Positions 46,437 to 60,100 are shown, counted from the stretch's first letter. The stretch: DNA of 64,000 nucleotides from Nymphaea colorata (GCF_008831285.2 NC_045149.1:18243035-18307034), one strand, 5' to 3'. Notes: generated from the sequence alone by a model not told the origin. Translations and numbers: made by a program.

Positions 46437-48197
46437 ATGACGTTGATTTGCCGCGAATTATTGTTCAAAAAAATTCACGCCCAACGCCCGTTGAGCCGCA
46501 CCGACGGACTTTTTGCTGCGATGCGTTGCTCGATTCTTCCGGCCGGGGCCGCCATCTTCTGCAGGTCGGGGAGCAAGGAGCCGCTCTTTGGGAGACATCC
46601 CTTCCGCCGCTTGTGCGGCGGAAGTTTGGGAGAATCCGACCTCTACAGCCGTCTTCTGCTGGCGCTTACCCATGTGGGGTCCTATTGGGAGGTGAAGCGC
46701 ATCCATGGCCGCATGGTTACCGGTAATTTCATGTCCAAATCCGTCCTTGTTTGCCGGCTTATCGACCGTTGCTTTGTGTTCGGCGAGAATGGTGACGCAG
46801 ACAAACTGTTTGAACAATTGTGGAGGCGGAGCCTTTACTGTTACAATTATATGATGAAGGGCTACATGGATAGGAAAATGTACGCAGAGTGTTTCAGGTT
46901 GTGCCAGAAGATGGTCTCTGAGGGAATTCTTCTTGATGCACATTGCTCGAGTTTGGTGCTAACGGCATGTGTCAGTTTGAAAGATATCGGACAAGGGGAA
47001 GCCATTCACGGCCATGTCCTACAGCGGGGATTTGTATCTGATTGTTTTTTGGTCACCGCACTTGTTGACTTGTACTCCAAATGTGGCCAGGTTGGGGATG
47101 CCCGCTTACTGTTTGACGAAATGCCTCTGAGAGATGTGTTTATGTGGACTGTGATGATTGATGGGTACCTGGCTAATGGGATGTATAAAGAGGCTTTGGC
47201 ATTGCTCTCAGGAATGGAAGCTGAAGGCATAGATGCGAACGTTGTTACTTGGAACATTTTGATTGGTGGATTCATTAGAGGGGGACTCATCCTGGATGCG
47301 ACTCACCACTTTAGGCAGATGCAAACGGCTGGGATCATACCTGATAAAGTAAGCATGTGCTTAGTTTTATCTGGATGTGCTCACTCTGCAATGTTGAAAT
47401 TAGGCAGGGAATCACATGCTTTTGTGCTCAGAAAGGGACTCAAGGTTGATCAGTTTCTTGCTTCTGCTCTAGTTGACATGTATGCAAAATGTGGAAACCT
47501 AGATTTGGCTTACTACTTGTTTGATCAAGCTGAGGTGAAAGATGTGGGTTTATGGAATGCAATTCTTGCAGGTTATGGAGCCCATGGGAAGTGCAAGGAA
47601 GCTCTGGAACTGTTTAGTCGAATGCAAGATTCTAAGATTAGACCAAATCAGATTACATTCGCTTCTCTCATCTCTGCTTGTAGCCATGCAGGGATGGTGA
47701 ATGAAGGCTGCAAATGCTTCAATATCATGATTCATAATTATAAAATCGTTCCACGTATGGTACATTATGTTTGTATGGTAGATATGCTTGGGAGAGCCGG
47801 CCATTTAGAAGAAGCTCATCAGTTTATCAATGACATGCCTGTTGAGCCAAGTAAAGACGTATGGGGAGCTTTGCTTGGTGCTTGCAGGGTACATCAGAAT
47901 GTTGAGCTTGCGAAGGTTGTTGCCCATCAAATTTTTTCGTGTGAAGATGTAGATGATGCTGGATATCATGTTATGATGTCAAATATTTATGCAGAAACTG
48001 GCAAGTGGGAAGAGATGGGCAAGCTTAGAACACAGATAAGGGATGAAAGATTGAGGAAGAAAACAGGTTACAGTTCAATTGAACTTGAGAATCGTATTCA
48101 TACTTTCTACATGGGAGATACAACACACCTGAAGTCAGACCAGATTTATGCTGTCTTGCGGGTTTTGGAGACTATATATTCACTCGATACATTTTGA
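46437..48197 (+). CDS. PLS-class pentatricopeptide repeat protein with E domain
   Basis: An intronless 586-residue organelle RNA-binding protein; PLS-class PPR proteins with E domains usually specify C-to-U editing sites. The N-terminus is Arg/Ser-rich and could target mitochondria or plastids; a second in-frame ATG at 46521 (MRCSILPAGAA) is an alternative start. Tandem PPR units of about 31-36 residues run from about residue 60 to 500, with clear examples such as VVTWNILIGGFIRGGL, FLASALVDMYAKCGNL and DVGLWNAILAGYGAHGKC. The terminal E motif follows (GYSSIELENRIHTFYMGD, then HLKSDQIYAVL). The protein stops about 10 residues later with no DYW deaminase domain, so an editing role would need a partner supplying the deaminase. 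The target RNA cannot be read from sequence alone. Confidence 0.93.
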   Translation: MTLICRELLFKKIHAQRPLSRTDGLFAAMRCSILPAGAAIFCRSGSKEPLFGRHPFRRLCGGSLGESDLYSRLLLALTHVGSYWEVKRIHGRMVTGNFMSKSVLVCRLIDRCFVFGENGDADKLFEQLWRRSLYCYNYMMKGYMDRKMYAECFRLCQKMVSEGILLDAHCSSLVLTACVSLKDIGQGEAIHGHVLQRGFVSDCFLVTALVDLYSKCGQVGDARLLFDEMPLRDVFMWTVMIDGYLANGMYKEALALLSGMEAEGIDANVVTWNILIGGFIRGGLILDATHHFRQMQTAGIIPDKVSMCLVLSGCAHSAMLKLGRESHAFVLRKGLKVDQFLASALVDMYAKCGNLDLAYYLFDQAEVKDVGLWNAILAGYGAHGKCKEALELFSRMQDSKIRPNQITFASLISACSHAGMVNEGCKCFNIMIHNYKIVPRMVHYVCMVDMLGRAGHLEEAHQFINDMPVEPSKDVWGALLGACRVHQNVELAKVVAHQIFSCEDVDDAGYHVMMSNIYAETGKWEEMGKLRTQIRDERLRKKTGYSSIELENRIHTFYMGDTTHLKSDQIYAVLRVLETIYSLDTF

Positions 48198-49220
48198 TCT
48201 TCAAAATCTGATACCTAAGTGACGATTCAGGTTCTGGTGTTGTATCCAGTTGCCCTTGACTTGGATCACTTTGAATTGTTAAGGAGCCTATTGGCGCTCA
48301 ACAGCACCATGAGGTGCTGGTCACGGTTTTAAGGTGCTCAGGCTCGTGCGAAGCTTCAAATTACCTGGAAAGTCACCGTAATCAGTAGCTGCATGCAGAC
48401 ATGAACCATCTTGATGCTGAAGAGCTATTGAAACGGACAAATTTGAGCTTATTCGGTCCAGCCCATGCTGTTGACTTGGCTATGCATAAGTATCTGCAGC
48501 TGTAGTTAGCCGAGTTTTCAGACAGTCGTTGCTTGGGATGGCCTGCCATGATCATAATCTAACACTCCCACATTTACAAGCACCTGTAGAAGCCTGCAGG
48601 ATGCAGGCAAAACGTGAACCCAAATGTAAAGCATCATTTTTGCTCCAAATGAAGAGAAGCGAAGGAGGCATTGTCCTTCGTTTTTTCATTTCGCTCTCTC
48701 TCTGTTCGGTAACTATGAACACGTTTCCATGTGATCTTATATTCGTGCGCCTGAAATTCATTTAGTTGCGAAAACTATGCTAAAATGGTTTGTTTTGCAC
48801 ATGATTATCCATGGAAAAGCTAAGGATTTTCTTGCAACTGTGGACAAAATAAGTGGACGATAAATGGGAGCTTTTCTGATTCTCGGATCTGCTAGACACC
48901 AGAATTGTGAACCCAAAGGCTAATGCCTCCTTCAGTTGTCCCCCTGTAAATTCTGTGTACTTGTAAAGCATTGGTTTTCACTTGGATTCGTTTACTTCAC
49001 CTGTCTTGTCCAAGTGGTGGTGTAAAAAGATAAACTTTGTACACTTACCTGAGAGGTAACTCCTTGAGGTTTATGAAAAATATCTTCAGCAATTTTTGTT
49101 TTCCTCCTAATAACAAGTCCTTCCACTTCATGATTCCCACCTGCCCCTACAGTCTAGAGCTATTTTTGGATTTGAGTGGAGAGCAGTACACCCGTCAACT
49201 AGAATATGGTGCACCCATTG

Positions 49221-49413
49221 TTTACAAACAAGCTACTTTGCCTAATCATGGAACTAATAACTGAACTTTCACTAGCACGCCAGTCCGACCAGCTATGGTA
49301 CAGCCTCAAGACACCTCACAATGCCATTGAAATTGAGGCCACTATATTTAAAATAGTTGAATGTACTCAGGCGTCTCTGTTGCCATGATTAGGCAAAGTA
49401 GCTTGCTTGTAAA
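49221..49413. repeat. 31-bp inverted repeat with 131-bp spacer (hairpin-forming)
   Basis: Bases 49221-49251 (TTTACAAACAAGCTACTTTG, then CCTAATCATGG) and 49383-49413 are reverse complements with one mismatch. Weaker complementarity continues outward for another 10-20 bases (GGTGCACCC against GAGACACCC). The spacer has short internal complementarity (CCTCAA / TTGAGG). A transcript of either strand could fold into a long hairpin. It could be a small foldback element, a young microRNA-type locus, or the relic of an inverted duplication. Confidence 0.85.
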
Positions 49414-49574
49414 TGAGACACCCAACAATTTTAGAACATATGGGAAGAGGGAACTATGGAGTTTGCTAACCATGAATTAAATTTCAACTCTGCTATTTTG
49501 TTGTCTGAACTTTCTTTTGTTGTAAGTTTGGTGGTTTACCTTCGTCATGAAAAATGAAAGCTTGAAGCATGTTA

Positions 49575-49817
49575 TGGTCCGTTTGGATGCGGGAAGACAA
49601 AACCTAATTTTGTAGAAAACCCAGTTTCTCAACTCCTAGTTTTGCAACTTTATTTTATGGACTTCAAAAACTTAGTCAGGTTGTTTGGATGTTAACTTTG
49701 CCAAGTGGCGGATGAGGAAGTTGCTCAGCTTCAGCTTTTTCAAATTTGGGTTTTGTTAATTCCACTTTTGGCGAAAGCCCATTTTATCTTACTGTGTTTG
49801 TGGCATCTAAACAGGCA
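49575..49817. mobile_element. Possible MITE with GTTTGGATGC termini
   Basis: GGTCCGTTTGGATGC at about 49576 and GGCATCTAAACAGGC at about 49802 are imperfect inverted repeats about 240 bp apart. GTTTGGATGC-type ends are common on plant MITEs. A second GTTGTTTGGATG occurs inside at about 49680. I cannot identify a convincing target duplication, so this is tentative. Confidence 0.35.
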
Positions 49818-50189
49818 AATTGCCCAGTTTTACTAAAAAATTCATGTTCAAGATAGTTTTATGACATATTTTATGTAGTTTTATAACATATTTTATGATT
49901 ATGAATGCTTATGGATAGTCCTGACACCAAATGGATATTTGATCTCGTTACTGCTTGGTGTATAACTATTTTTAGGTGTCGAAAACCATAAGAATGAACG
50001 ATTAGTTAGTTTTAAGTCCATATTGTTATAGTTGGTATTAGGATCATAATTTAAACTTTGTGGACCAATATATGCAGCTGTAAATAGTTTGACATGTTTC
50101 GTTAAGTGGTGACTGGGATAATGTAAGTCATTGATCTAATACCAGTCGCTGATTTTATTTACGAGGGCACCGGCCTCTTGTAATCCACA

Positions 50190-50330
50190 TGAGTCGAGCT
50201 AAGCTTGAGTTGGGCCAGCTCAAGCTCAACTCAACTCAAAATATTTGAGCTCGAACTGAGTCAAGCTCAACTCCACAATACAATGTCGAGCTCGAACTCA
50301 GCTTGTTTATCTCATTTATGTTAAGCATGT
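50190..50330. repeat. AGCTC/GAGCTCGAACT-rich dispersed repeat
   Basis: The words GAGCTCGAACT, CAAGCTCAACT and GTCGAGCT recur on both strands over about 140 bases. Such sequences are common as dispersed repeats in plant genomes. No ends or coding content are visible. Confidence 0.45.
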
Positions 50331-50497
50331 CTCATTTTTTAAACTTGTTAACCTGTTTAACGTTACTAACTTGTGTAGTTGCTACTCGTTTAACTGTTTA
50401 TTCAACATTTAGTATGTAGTTGAGCTGAGTTGAGAACTCGCCTCATTGTGCAACCGTATTTGTAAGCCTATGCAAGCATGGGCCACTAACAAAAAAA

Positions 50498-50659
50498 TAT
50501 TAGCTTAGAGTTGTTATGCTACCAAGCTCAGCCCATGAGTAGCCTTATTGAGTACATAAACACTATATATATATGTGTGTATTAGCTTAGAGTTTTATGC
50601 TACCAAGCTTAGTCCATGAGTAGCCTTATTGAATACCTAAACACTATATATATATATAT
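50498..50659. repeat. 82-bp tandem duplication
   Basis: TATTAGCTTAGAG with the following about 70 bases (ATGCTACCAAGCT, CCATGAGTAGCCTTATTGA, AACACTATATATATAT) occurs at 50498-50579 and again at 50580-50659, with a few substitutions. Confidence 0.85.
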
Positions 50660-51119
50660 ATATAGCCAAAATTGCCAGATACCAATAACTGTCGGATAAT
50701 TAAAACATAAAAAAAGCTATCAACACACCATACATCATCCATTATAGTCTGTTCGTTAACAAAAATTTTCTAAATTTTAACTGTTTGGCACATCAAACAT
50801 TTGTAGGATTATATATATGTAGAGAAATTGGTCAAAACCAGACACTTAAGTTAGAAATATAAACCAAACCTTTTAATTTTTTGCTAAAAAAATATTTTAT
50901 AAAATACAAACATCTTAACATATTTATACAAATTATTTTGATACAAAACATGTTTTGAATAAAGTTGTTTTTATGAAAAATGTTATTTGTTTATTGTCAA
51001 AATGTTGATGCTATGAGAGCCATTTAGTTGCTTATACTCGTATATATACGAAACGGTCACCCATATTTCCCTCTCCTTATCCACTCTTGGCACGCTGCAT
51101 TCTGCAGACAGAGGGAGTG

Positions 51120-54100
51120 ATGGCGCTTAAACTTCCCGCTCACCAATTCTCAGCCTTTTCTCACCCGAAAACAAATTCATATCGTTCCCTATTCCCTCCG
51201 ACGACGATTGTCCGAGCTACAGCAGCTGCGGAGACGAGCACCAAGAGAAAAGGGCGGAAGAAGAAGGATGCTGCAGCGAAGGAGGATAGCGTGTCGGCCG
51301 CTGCCGATGAGCGTCGTCTAAGGTTCGTGTTCATGGAAGAGTTGATGCAGCGAGCTCGGGAAGGCGACACGGCGGGGACGAATGCCATCATCTATGATAT
51401 GATCGCGGCGGGGTTGTCCCCCGGGCCGCATTCATTCCACGGGCTCGTTGTTGCTCAGGTGCTATCTGGGGATGAATACGGAGCGGTAAAACCTTCTTCT
51501 TAAATTGGTGCATTGTTTGGCTGGTTTTGTCTGAAATTCAAAGATGAAACTCATGCAGTGAGAAACAGGAATCTCCACCCAGAAATTTTTTCCTTCGTCA
51601 TTCTATGAGACACAATAGCAAATTGTGCGCCTGCTCAGTTCTGTTCCACATTTATATCAATCACGTAATCATATGCAACTTGGAATCCTTTCCCAATTCC
51701 CAATATGTGGAGCTATAGGGTTCGAGTATGGTACTTTGAGTTTTTATTTTTGCTCTGCGAGAATGTGGTGAGAAAAGTGTCTATTCGTTTTAAGTTGTTG
51801 GCCATTTCTATACTAAGTGTCGAAGATTAGTCTGATGCTATGTTTTTTTTGGTCGGATAGAATCTTGGCAATATTCACGACAGCAATATTATAATTCCGA
51901 AGTTGAGAAAGAGAAACGAACGTGTCATGCTATTTTCAAATAGCAACATCTAAAATCACGTTATCATTACTTAAGTTTCACAGTTTTTCCATGACAATGT
52001 TGCCAATATTTTATATTTTGTTTCTTATTCTCCATGTTGAGTATGTTTGTTTCTGACATATAGTGGGCAATTTTATTGGATTTCATGTTACTTTTTCTGC
52101 CATCACTTAATCCCCCTTTTATTACTTGTTTATGCAATAAACACATATATGAGCGTGCACTCATTTAGTTATTGATGTGCCGAATTGTTTCTTGGAAAGT
52201 TCTCAAGGTTTATCACACATTATTATATTATGATGAAACTCTGGTTACTGATATGTTGCCCAGACTGGCATTCTAGGTGGTTGAAAACTGTATCATTTTT
52301 CACATTTTGTATGTTACTCTATGAAAGAAGGAACAGTTCTATATGTTTTTTTGTCTCATTCCCTAGAGGTCTACTTCCCTTGGCTTGTTTGACATTGAGT
52401 TGCGGGTTTGTGTTGGGGAATGCAGTTATCTAAACATATTTTTTTCTTTCTCATGTTCTTTTGCATGCTTGACATTTAATGCTGTATTCATGTTTTGAAA
52501 AGTAAGAACTGTTTACAGATGCAGTCATTGAGAAGGGAGTTGAGTGCTGGGATTCGTCCTTTACATCAAACATTTGTTGCCTTAATACGCTTATTTGCTT
52601 CAAGAGGTCATGCTGTTAGGGGTCAGGAAATCCTTGCTGCTATGGAGAAGTTGAACTTCGACATTCGTCAGCCATGGATAATTCTTGTGGGTATGAACTG
52701 TTTTTGAGGCTATTCCTGTTTGAGTTTACTGGCTGTGTAACTTTGTCTATTTAGAAGATGGTTGCTTCCTAATTTAATACTGCTATCTGAGGGTAGAGGA
52801 GCTAGTAAGGAATGGTTTTCTTGAAGATGCCAACAAAGTCTTTCTAAAGGGTGCTGAAGGAGGTTTAAGGGCCACAGATGAATTATATGACCTCTTAATT
52901 CAAGAGGATTGTAAAGCTGGAGACCATTCCAATGCTTTGACTATCGCCTATGAAATGGAAGCTGCAGGAAGGATGGCTACTACATTTCATTTCAATTGTC
53001 TCCTCAGTGTACAGGTCTGTAATCATATATATATTTCATCAGAGTCCGATCCTTTTGCCCCACTTTTGATGTTCTATTCTTAAAATGTAGACGGTGAATA
53101 AATACCGAAAGAAAGTTGTTTCACAGAGTTGTATTCAACTTTGGAATGTTTTTCTTGATGTTTTACCTGACACAGTGCTTCTCGTTCAAGTAGGATATAT
53201 AATTTACTGTTTTTCTCCCAAGTCCTTAGATAACGAGGAGTATATAGAGGCTATGTTCACTATGTGCATATTAAAACAGCCTTTTGATGTATGCATCATG
53301 CATGAGACTAAATTCTTAATTATTCTATCACATTCTATGGCAAAAATGTGCTTGTAGCTTGTTTTTACATGTTAAAATAATTTCATTTTGACTGGATAAT
53401 TTGCTCTGATAATTGTAAAAAAATTGTAAAACTTAACCTATTACGGTTTTATCATTAACCATCTGTCTAACTACTTTTGGTTAGAGGCTGTCAGCAGCAT
53501 TTGTATAAGAATTCGTAAATAGACTATTTGTGGTCAATTCTGAAACTGCTATAGGTAAGCTTGTAGATGGCCTTCAACAAATGTCTATTTGCAATCCTTG
53601 GCATGATAGTGAAGCTCTGTTGTTCATACCCTAAGCCCTAAGGCTTGATCTCACTCTGTCATGGGGATATGGAAATACAACTATGTTATTCTGATGTCTA
53701 TAGCTTTCCTTTTCCCTGAAAAGGAAGGGAGCTTATATTTATTATTATATTGTATTGCCTGAGAATAGTGCATTTTTAGAATCAGGGAGAACCAAGTGGG
53801 AGTCTGTATTTGTAGTTACCAGTGTGGGCAGTATTTGGAAATATATCATGTTTTTATTGTTAAAATAATGCTGAACAATAACATTGGGAATTATCACAAT
53901 ATTTTAAAATATTGTCAAAAAATCATGGCTGTGTTTTGACCAAGCATAGTTAAACTTTTGAACTCTTGAGATTTTTCCACCAAAAAAAAAAAGAAAAAAA
54001 ACTAAAAAGCCTTCCTGAAAAGTTGCCAAGAAAAATATTGGTAACTGTGGTTTGACTACTATAACGTGGACAACTAGAGATTCCATAGAATAGGTACCTA

Positions 54101-57100
54101 ATCTATGCCTTTGTGCTAGCCAAACATCAAACAGGGATATCTTGAAATGGTTCTTTCAAGTTAGGCAGGAAAGATTGGTAATGGTTGATTATGTCAAGGC
54201 AAAGTTTAGGTGCAAAATTGGGTAGGGGCTAAATGTGTTGCTTTGTATGGTATATATATTATAAGTAATCACAACAAAAGTGACATAAGGGTGGAAGAGG
54301 ATGCCAGTGAAGACTTTGTGGATGATTAGGGCTAGAGATGTGAAAAAACCTTATTATCTAGCTTCATATAGGAAGAGATGAAGAAATCAGACTAAGATTA
54401 GCCTAAAGTAGATGGGATATGGCGTGATGGACATTATAACTGGTTGTTTGAGCTTGGTCTTATCAATGAAGTTCTAGGTTAGACTCTGTGCATATTGATT
54501 GGTAGAACAGGGCATATGAATATCTCATCCCAATGCTTCTGTTGTCTTGGTTAGGCTCCTGTCATCCTGTGATGTGGATGTGGTGTCTTAGTTCATACAT
54601 TAATGACCTAATATTTTCTAAAGAAGAGTAGAACTAAGTTGTATGAAGCATGAATACCTAACTTCACTTGGTAAGTCTGCATAGTCAAGTTGTATAAAAA
54701 ACATATTGTATCTCTTTCAAGTGATAGAGACTGATCTTATGATCTCTTTCTTTTTCTTTTTTTAGTTTTTTTTATGTGCCTCTTCCTTTTCTTTTTTCTT
54801 GAATAGTCTTCATTTAAACTCTCTTTGAACTCCATACAAATTCAAATGTTTGATATTCTTTGGAGCAAATTAGATATAACAAATTCTTCTGTTTATTTAT
54901 TTATTTATTTATTTTTTATATTGAAGCATTAGCTTTTCTACTGCTAGCTTAATTCTTTTGCTCGAATCATTATTTGATCATATTCTGCAGGCAAACTGTG
55001 GCATTCCCGAAATAGCATTTTCAACATTTGAAAACATGGAATATGGTGAAGGTCAGTTTCTTCCTTTATCTGGTGAAAACTAGGTTTTTATTGTACTTAT
55101 GGTAGTTGAACAACAAAAACTGTGTTAAGTCGTTAAGGTGTTGTTTGTTCGGTCATAATTTTGGTCAAAAGACTCAAGAGTCAAAACTATCAGCAGAGCC
55201 CAAATGTAAAAGCCCTTTATGTCAAAATTTACAGTACACCTGTCCATTTGCTTGAGAGCCAGTTGCGTGAATATAAATTTGGACATGCAAAACTTCATTT
55301 ACTAAGAGCTTTCCTACTGTTTGCAGATAATTTCTCCCTCCCTCCCTCTCTCTTGTGGCAATATGTGTATTCACTTGTTCTTTACATCTACAGACTTCAT
55401 GAAGCCGGATACAGAGACTTACAATTTGGTGATTCAAGCATATACAAGAGCTGAATCCTATGACAGGTTCTTTTCCCCTTTCTTTTCTTCACTTTGATTT
55501 AATAAGGCTGTAATGTACTCTAATTAGCTTGAGGTAGTCCCCCTTTTATGGCAATTGCTAGAAAACTGGAGCAACTTCATTGTTGATACTGCATGCATTA
55601 CTTTTCCAAATCAACTGTCACACAAACAGTTATACCACTTGTATCAGACAGGAAAAACCAACATTTTGGTGGCTAAACTCCTAAAGTGTGCCTTCATTCT
55701 TTTCAAGTTTATTTTTCATTAACCTAATTCAAAATCATTTGATGTTTTTCTGGGATGTTTATCACTGTATAATGAGGAGTTGATTCAAGAGTCCCAAGTT
55801 TGCAAAACGTCAGTAGCTATGAACTTGTATCATAGTTCATGAGCTTTAAAGCGTTGGTTTTTTTTCTTCTTTTCTGAGTGAGCTTTGTTACATTCATGGA
55901 GTTTTTCCAAGTTTTATTAAAGAATTTTGAGATGCTAAGTGATATAGTTCCAGGCTTCCAGCAGTGATGGCACATTTTGCGATCTGGAGAACATATTTTT
56001 CTCCTTTAGAACAATGAATCCACTGATTGTTTCAGGTTCTATACATCACTAAATACCCTTTCTCTATATGTGTGGTACAAAATATTCTTGAGGATAGACT
56101 ATGAATTGTTTATTTGTTCTTGAGGATAGGCTATTAGACTGGTTATATGGAAGTAAAGTTTTATTGATTGTTTCCTCCCTGTGGCAACTTACATAATGAC
56201 AGGGAATTTGTAGGGTTCAGGATGTGGCCGAGCTTCTAGGAATGATGGTTGAAGACCATAAACGTTTGCAGCCAAATGTGAGGACATATGCGTAAGAATC
56301 ATTTTGTCATTCTCAATGTACTTTTCTGCATCTTGCAGTTTTCTCTCTGTGTCTGTTTGTCTATCTGTCTCTGTGCATGTGCGTGTGAGTGGAGGTAGGG
56401 GACTGGAATTCTTTTACATTAGTGCCATGTCTTTTATTGCATAAAATTTCTAATTTGTCTGATGTAAAGCATTTTACCATTTCTTTTTTTTTTTATTAGT
56501 TACGTGGTTATAGTCTGATGTTTTCTATTCAGGATCTTGGTAGAGTGTTTTACCAAGTATTGTGTCATAAAAGAAGCTATTAGGCATTTTCATGCTCTGA
56601 AGACATTTCCTGGAGGCACAAAAGTTTTGTACAATGAAGGGAACTTTGGTGATCCACTTTCTCTTCTCCTGCGAGCTCTGTGTAGGGAAGGTACGTTCCA
56701 ATGTCATGGTTGCTGTTTCTCTCTAGTGACAAATATTTTAATGTGCTGTGATGACAAGGGAAACGATCAACCTTTTCTCAATTACTGGCACAGGTGATGC
56801 ATCACTGCCGTGCCTGATTCCTATCATCTCTTTTGTGCAAAACTGCTAGGTTCCCCTTCCTTTTCCATGAGCAATGCCATCCACTTGCTTTAACCTGAAC
56901 CACAAAGGGCATACTGTGTCTATGCCTGGACCTCCTCCAGCTTTGAGGTTCTAAGCTGGTCTACCTGATTAGTCCATGTTGCCCTTATGGCCATTGTGTG
57001 CACCTTTTAGATTGCCATATTTAGATATATCTTTTCAGCCTGATGGGCTGCCTTGCTTTGATGTTCACTGTACTTTTCTGAACATGTTCGTGTCCAGGAA

Positions 57101-60100
57101 GGATTGTGGAGCTGCTTGAAGCTTTGGAAGCAATGGTGAGGGATGAGCAACCCATTCCACCTAGAGCAATGATTTTGAACCGAAAGTATCGTACTCTAGT
57201 GAGTTCCTGGATTGAGCCTTTAAATGAAGAAGCTGAACTGGGATTTGAAATTGATTACATTGCAAGGTATACTTTAGTGGTAGAGGTTATGAGAGGATTC
57301 ATAAAATGTGGAAAATTTGTGAATATTGTGTATTCTTTTTTTTTTGTCTTACAACTCGATACTTGTTTTTTTGATGTTTTCTTCATTGTTATTCAGTTAA
57401 TTTTTGGTTTTTCATATGTGATTATTGTTTGCTTGGTGAATTTCTGATTATTTGCCTCTATTCACTTTATAATTTGAGCCAGCAAACCAAGTGACGGAAA
57501 CATGTCTAGTATCTCAATATCACATAGCATGAATCATTGGAGGGCCAGGGGAATAATATCAGGGCTTTTAAGTATTTCTCATTGTGTATTTACTAATTGA
57601 CATGCTTAGATCAACTACTTTTAGGCAAGTACTTTCATGTTTTAACACCAAAATCTAGTGCAATCTTGCAATTTTGCCTCTTCTTAGCATTCAAAGAGCT
57701 AATATAATATGTGTTCTCTATTAAAGATACTATATGAAGGACATCTAATCCACACACTAACTGTGGCCATTGGTGGGGCCTAACGAGTTTCACGCACATG
57801 CATATGTATGTGTGTGTATGAATGTATGTAGGCATGCATATAAAGGGTAAACACAAACAAGTGCACACTCCCCCTTTCCCTGAAAGGCTGAAACACACAA
57901 AGACACACATGAATGGCACAGAACTACTGAGGTGGAAGTCATACTTCAAGTTGTCTAATGAGATGGTAGATGTGTTGTATATTGTCAATTTTCTGAGAAC
58001 CAAACTATGGTTAATTAAACAACATGGGCTTAATGAGTCATCATTGTTTGCCTTTCGGAATTTCACTCTGGAGCACTTGAAGCCTAATTGTCTGTTGAAG
58101 CATATGATTCAAGACCCATCTTCCACTGAATGGATTGTGCTGATCATCTGAAAGGTTTAGGCTATGAAAAAAAACTAACAATTACAAAAAAGTGATTTCC
58201 ACAACATGGCTAAAATGGTATTTTTTTAGTGATATTGCTTTTTGGATTTATCTGAATCACTCATGGTACCAGATGACCTAGAAGTTGTTGGTTGTTTGAC
58301 TCATGACCCAGGTATATAGAAGAAGGGGGTCTAACAGGTGACCGCAAGCGTTGGGTACCACGCCGGGGGAAAACACCTTTGGATCCAGATGCTATTGGTT
58401 TTATTTATTCAAGTCCAATTGAAATCTCTTTTAAGCAACGTTGTCTGGAGGATTGGAAGACATACCACCGCAAAATTTTGAAGAAATTGAGGTTTGAAGG
58501 AGGTGCAGCATTTGGCAGTGATGTTTCTGAGTCAGATGTGTTAAGAGTGGAAGAAAGGCTAAAGAAAATCATCAAGGGTCCGGATCAAAATGCTCTGAAG
58601 CCAAAGGCTGCTAGCAAGATGATTGTCTCAGAGTTGAGGGAAGAACTAGAAGCACAAGGTTTGCCTACAGATGGTACTAGACAAGTGCTCTATCAACGAG
58701 TGCAGAAAGCAAGGAGAATAAATCGATCCCGTGGCCGGCCTCTGTGGGTACCTCCAGTTGAGGAGGAAGAGGAAGAGGTAATTGCACAATTGAATATAAT
58801 GTACACCATGTGATTATTTGCAGCAGATGGCATCTTATGAGTTTTTCATCCTTAAACCTTTCATGAAATGAGTTACCAACATTTGGTATGTCTGTCAGCC
58901 AACCTGAGTGACTGTACCAATTCTTTTAAAGAACAGATCATGCTCAAGTAAGGTCGTACAATTCTTTTAAAGAAAAATGACCACGGAGTTATACCATACA
59001 ATTTCAATAGAGATTACTGCTTCACATATAAATATATCTATTGAGATTCAATCAAAGCAAACCTTATATCTACAAGATTAGTGCCCTCTATGCTTGGTAG
59101 TTGTAAATAAAAAAACCTTATCCTCCTTTTCTCTGTGGCTGCAGAGTAAGTAGTTTAGATTTTGCTTCATAAGTATATGCACTCTCTCTCTCTCTGGTGC
59201 AGACATGGAGGTGTCAGTTTTTAAAGGTTCTATGATCTAGCAGTTGCACTCTATAAACTTTACAGATACACCATAGTACAGTTCATTTCAATTCTAATGC
59301 TGCACCAGTGCAAAGGTCATTTTGGGGTTCTACCTCGTAACATTTGTGTTACAAGACATGTTAGTCCTGTACTAAGAATGTATCTTGGTTGGATTTGGTT
59401 CAGATGTGAGAGTTGCCAAATTTTTCTAGTTAGATATTGCCAGTTCCTGAATCTGGATTTAAATTGATCCAGAACCACTTTGATTCAGGTAGAATCAGAG
59501 TAAAGCAAGAACTGGTTCCCATAAAAATCTACTAGATATTTGGGTTCAGTCTCACCAAAGTCATGTTCTTAGTTATTTGTTAAATGTTATCTGCCTATTT
59601 TATAATCTTTGAAGTGCCCATGTTGCGAATAAGGTTTTAGAAAGGTGTCTCCACCGATGTGCCAAGTTCACACTGCAAAATAGCTGTTCAATGTGGTGGA
59701 AGAATCTACCCAGGTTTCACCAGGCAACTGAGTGTCTCTAAACCCTTTTATATTATATGTTGCTGAACCCAGAAAATCTGATGATTTGGTATAAACTTCT
59801 ATACTGAAGCTGATTAAAAGTTTTGGTACATCCAATTGCAGCCAATTCCTGTGTAGTGTCCTTATTCCATTATTGCTTTCCATGCTATTTCTATGTTTGA
59901 AAATTTTCATGCTATTCTGATGTTTGTGGTCCAATTGTACGATTTCTGCTGAAGGTTGACGAAGAGGTGGATGAACTAATTTCACGAATCAAATTGGAAG
60001 AAGGCAACACGGAGTTCTGGAAGAGGCGTTTCCTCGGAGAAGGATTGGACCATATTTATGGTAAACAGAGCACCGTGGTGGATTCAGATTCATCAGATAT

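Larger units (their letters stand above)
48198..51119. other. Intergenic: PPR 3' flank to pTAC3
   Basis: No supported gene across 2.9 kb. It contains a 31-bp inverted repeat (49221-49413), a possible MITE (49575-49817), an AGCTCGA-rich repeat (50190-50330) and an 82-bp tandem duplication (50498-50659), each listed separately. The last about 100 bases before 51120 are CT-rich and probably the pTAC3 leader. Confidence 0.5.

Noticed and set aside
46458-46943. 161-codon minus-strand open frame
   Set aside because: Antisense shadow of the PPR coding sequence.
54160-54600. Possible LINE fragment in a pTAC3 intron
   Set aside because: Translations are broken by many stops and no reverse-transcriptase or zinc-finger motif can be read.
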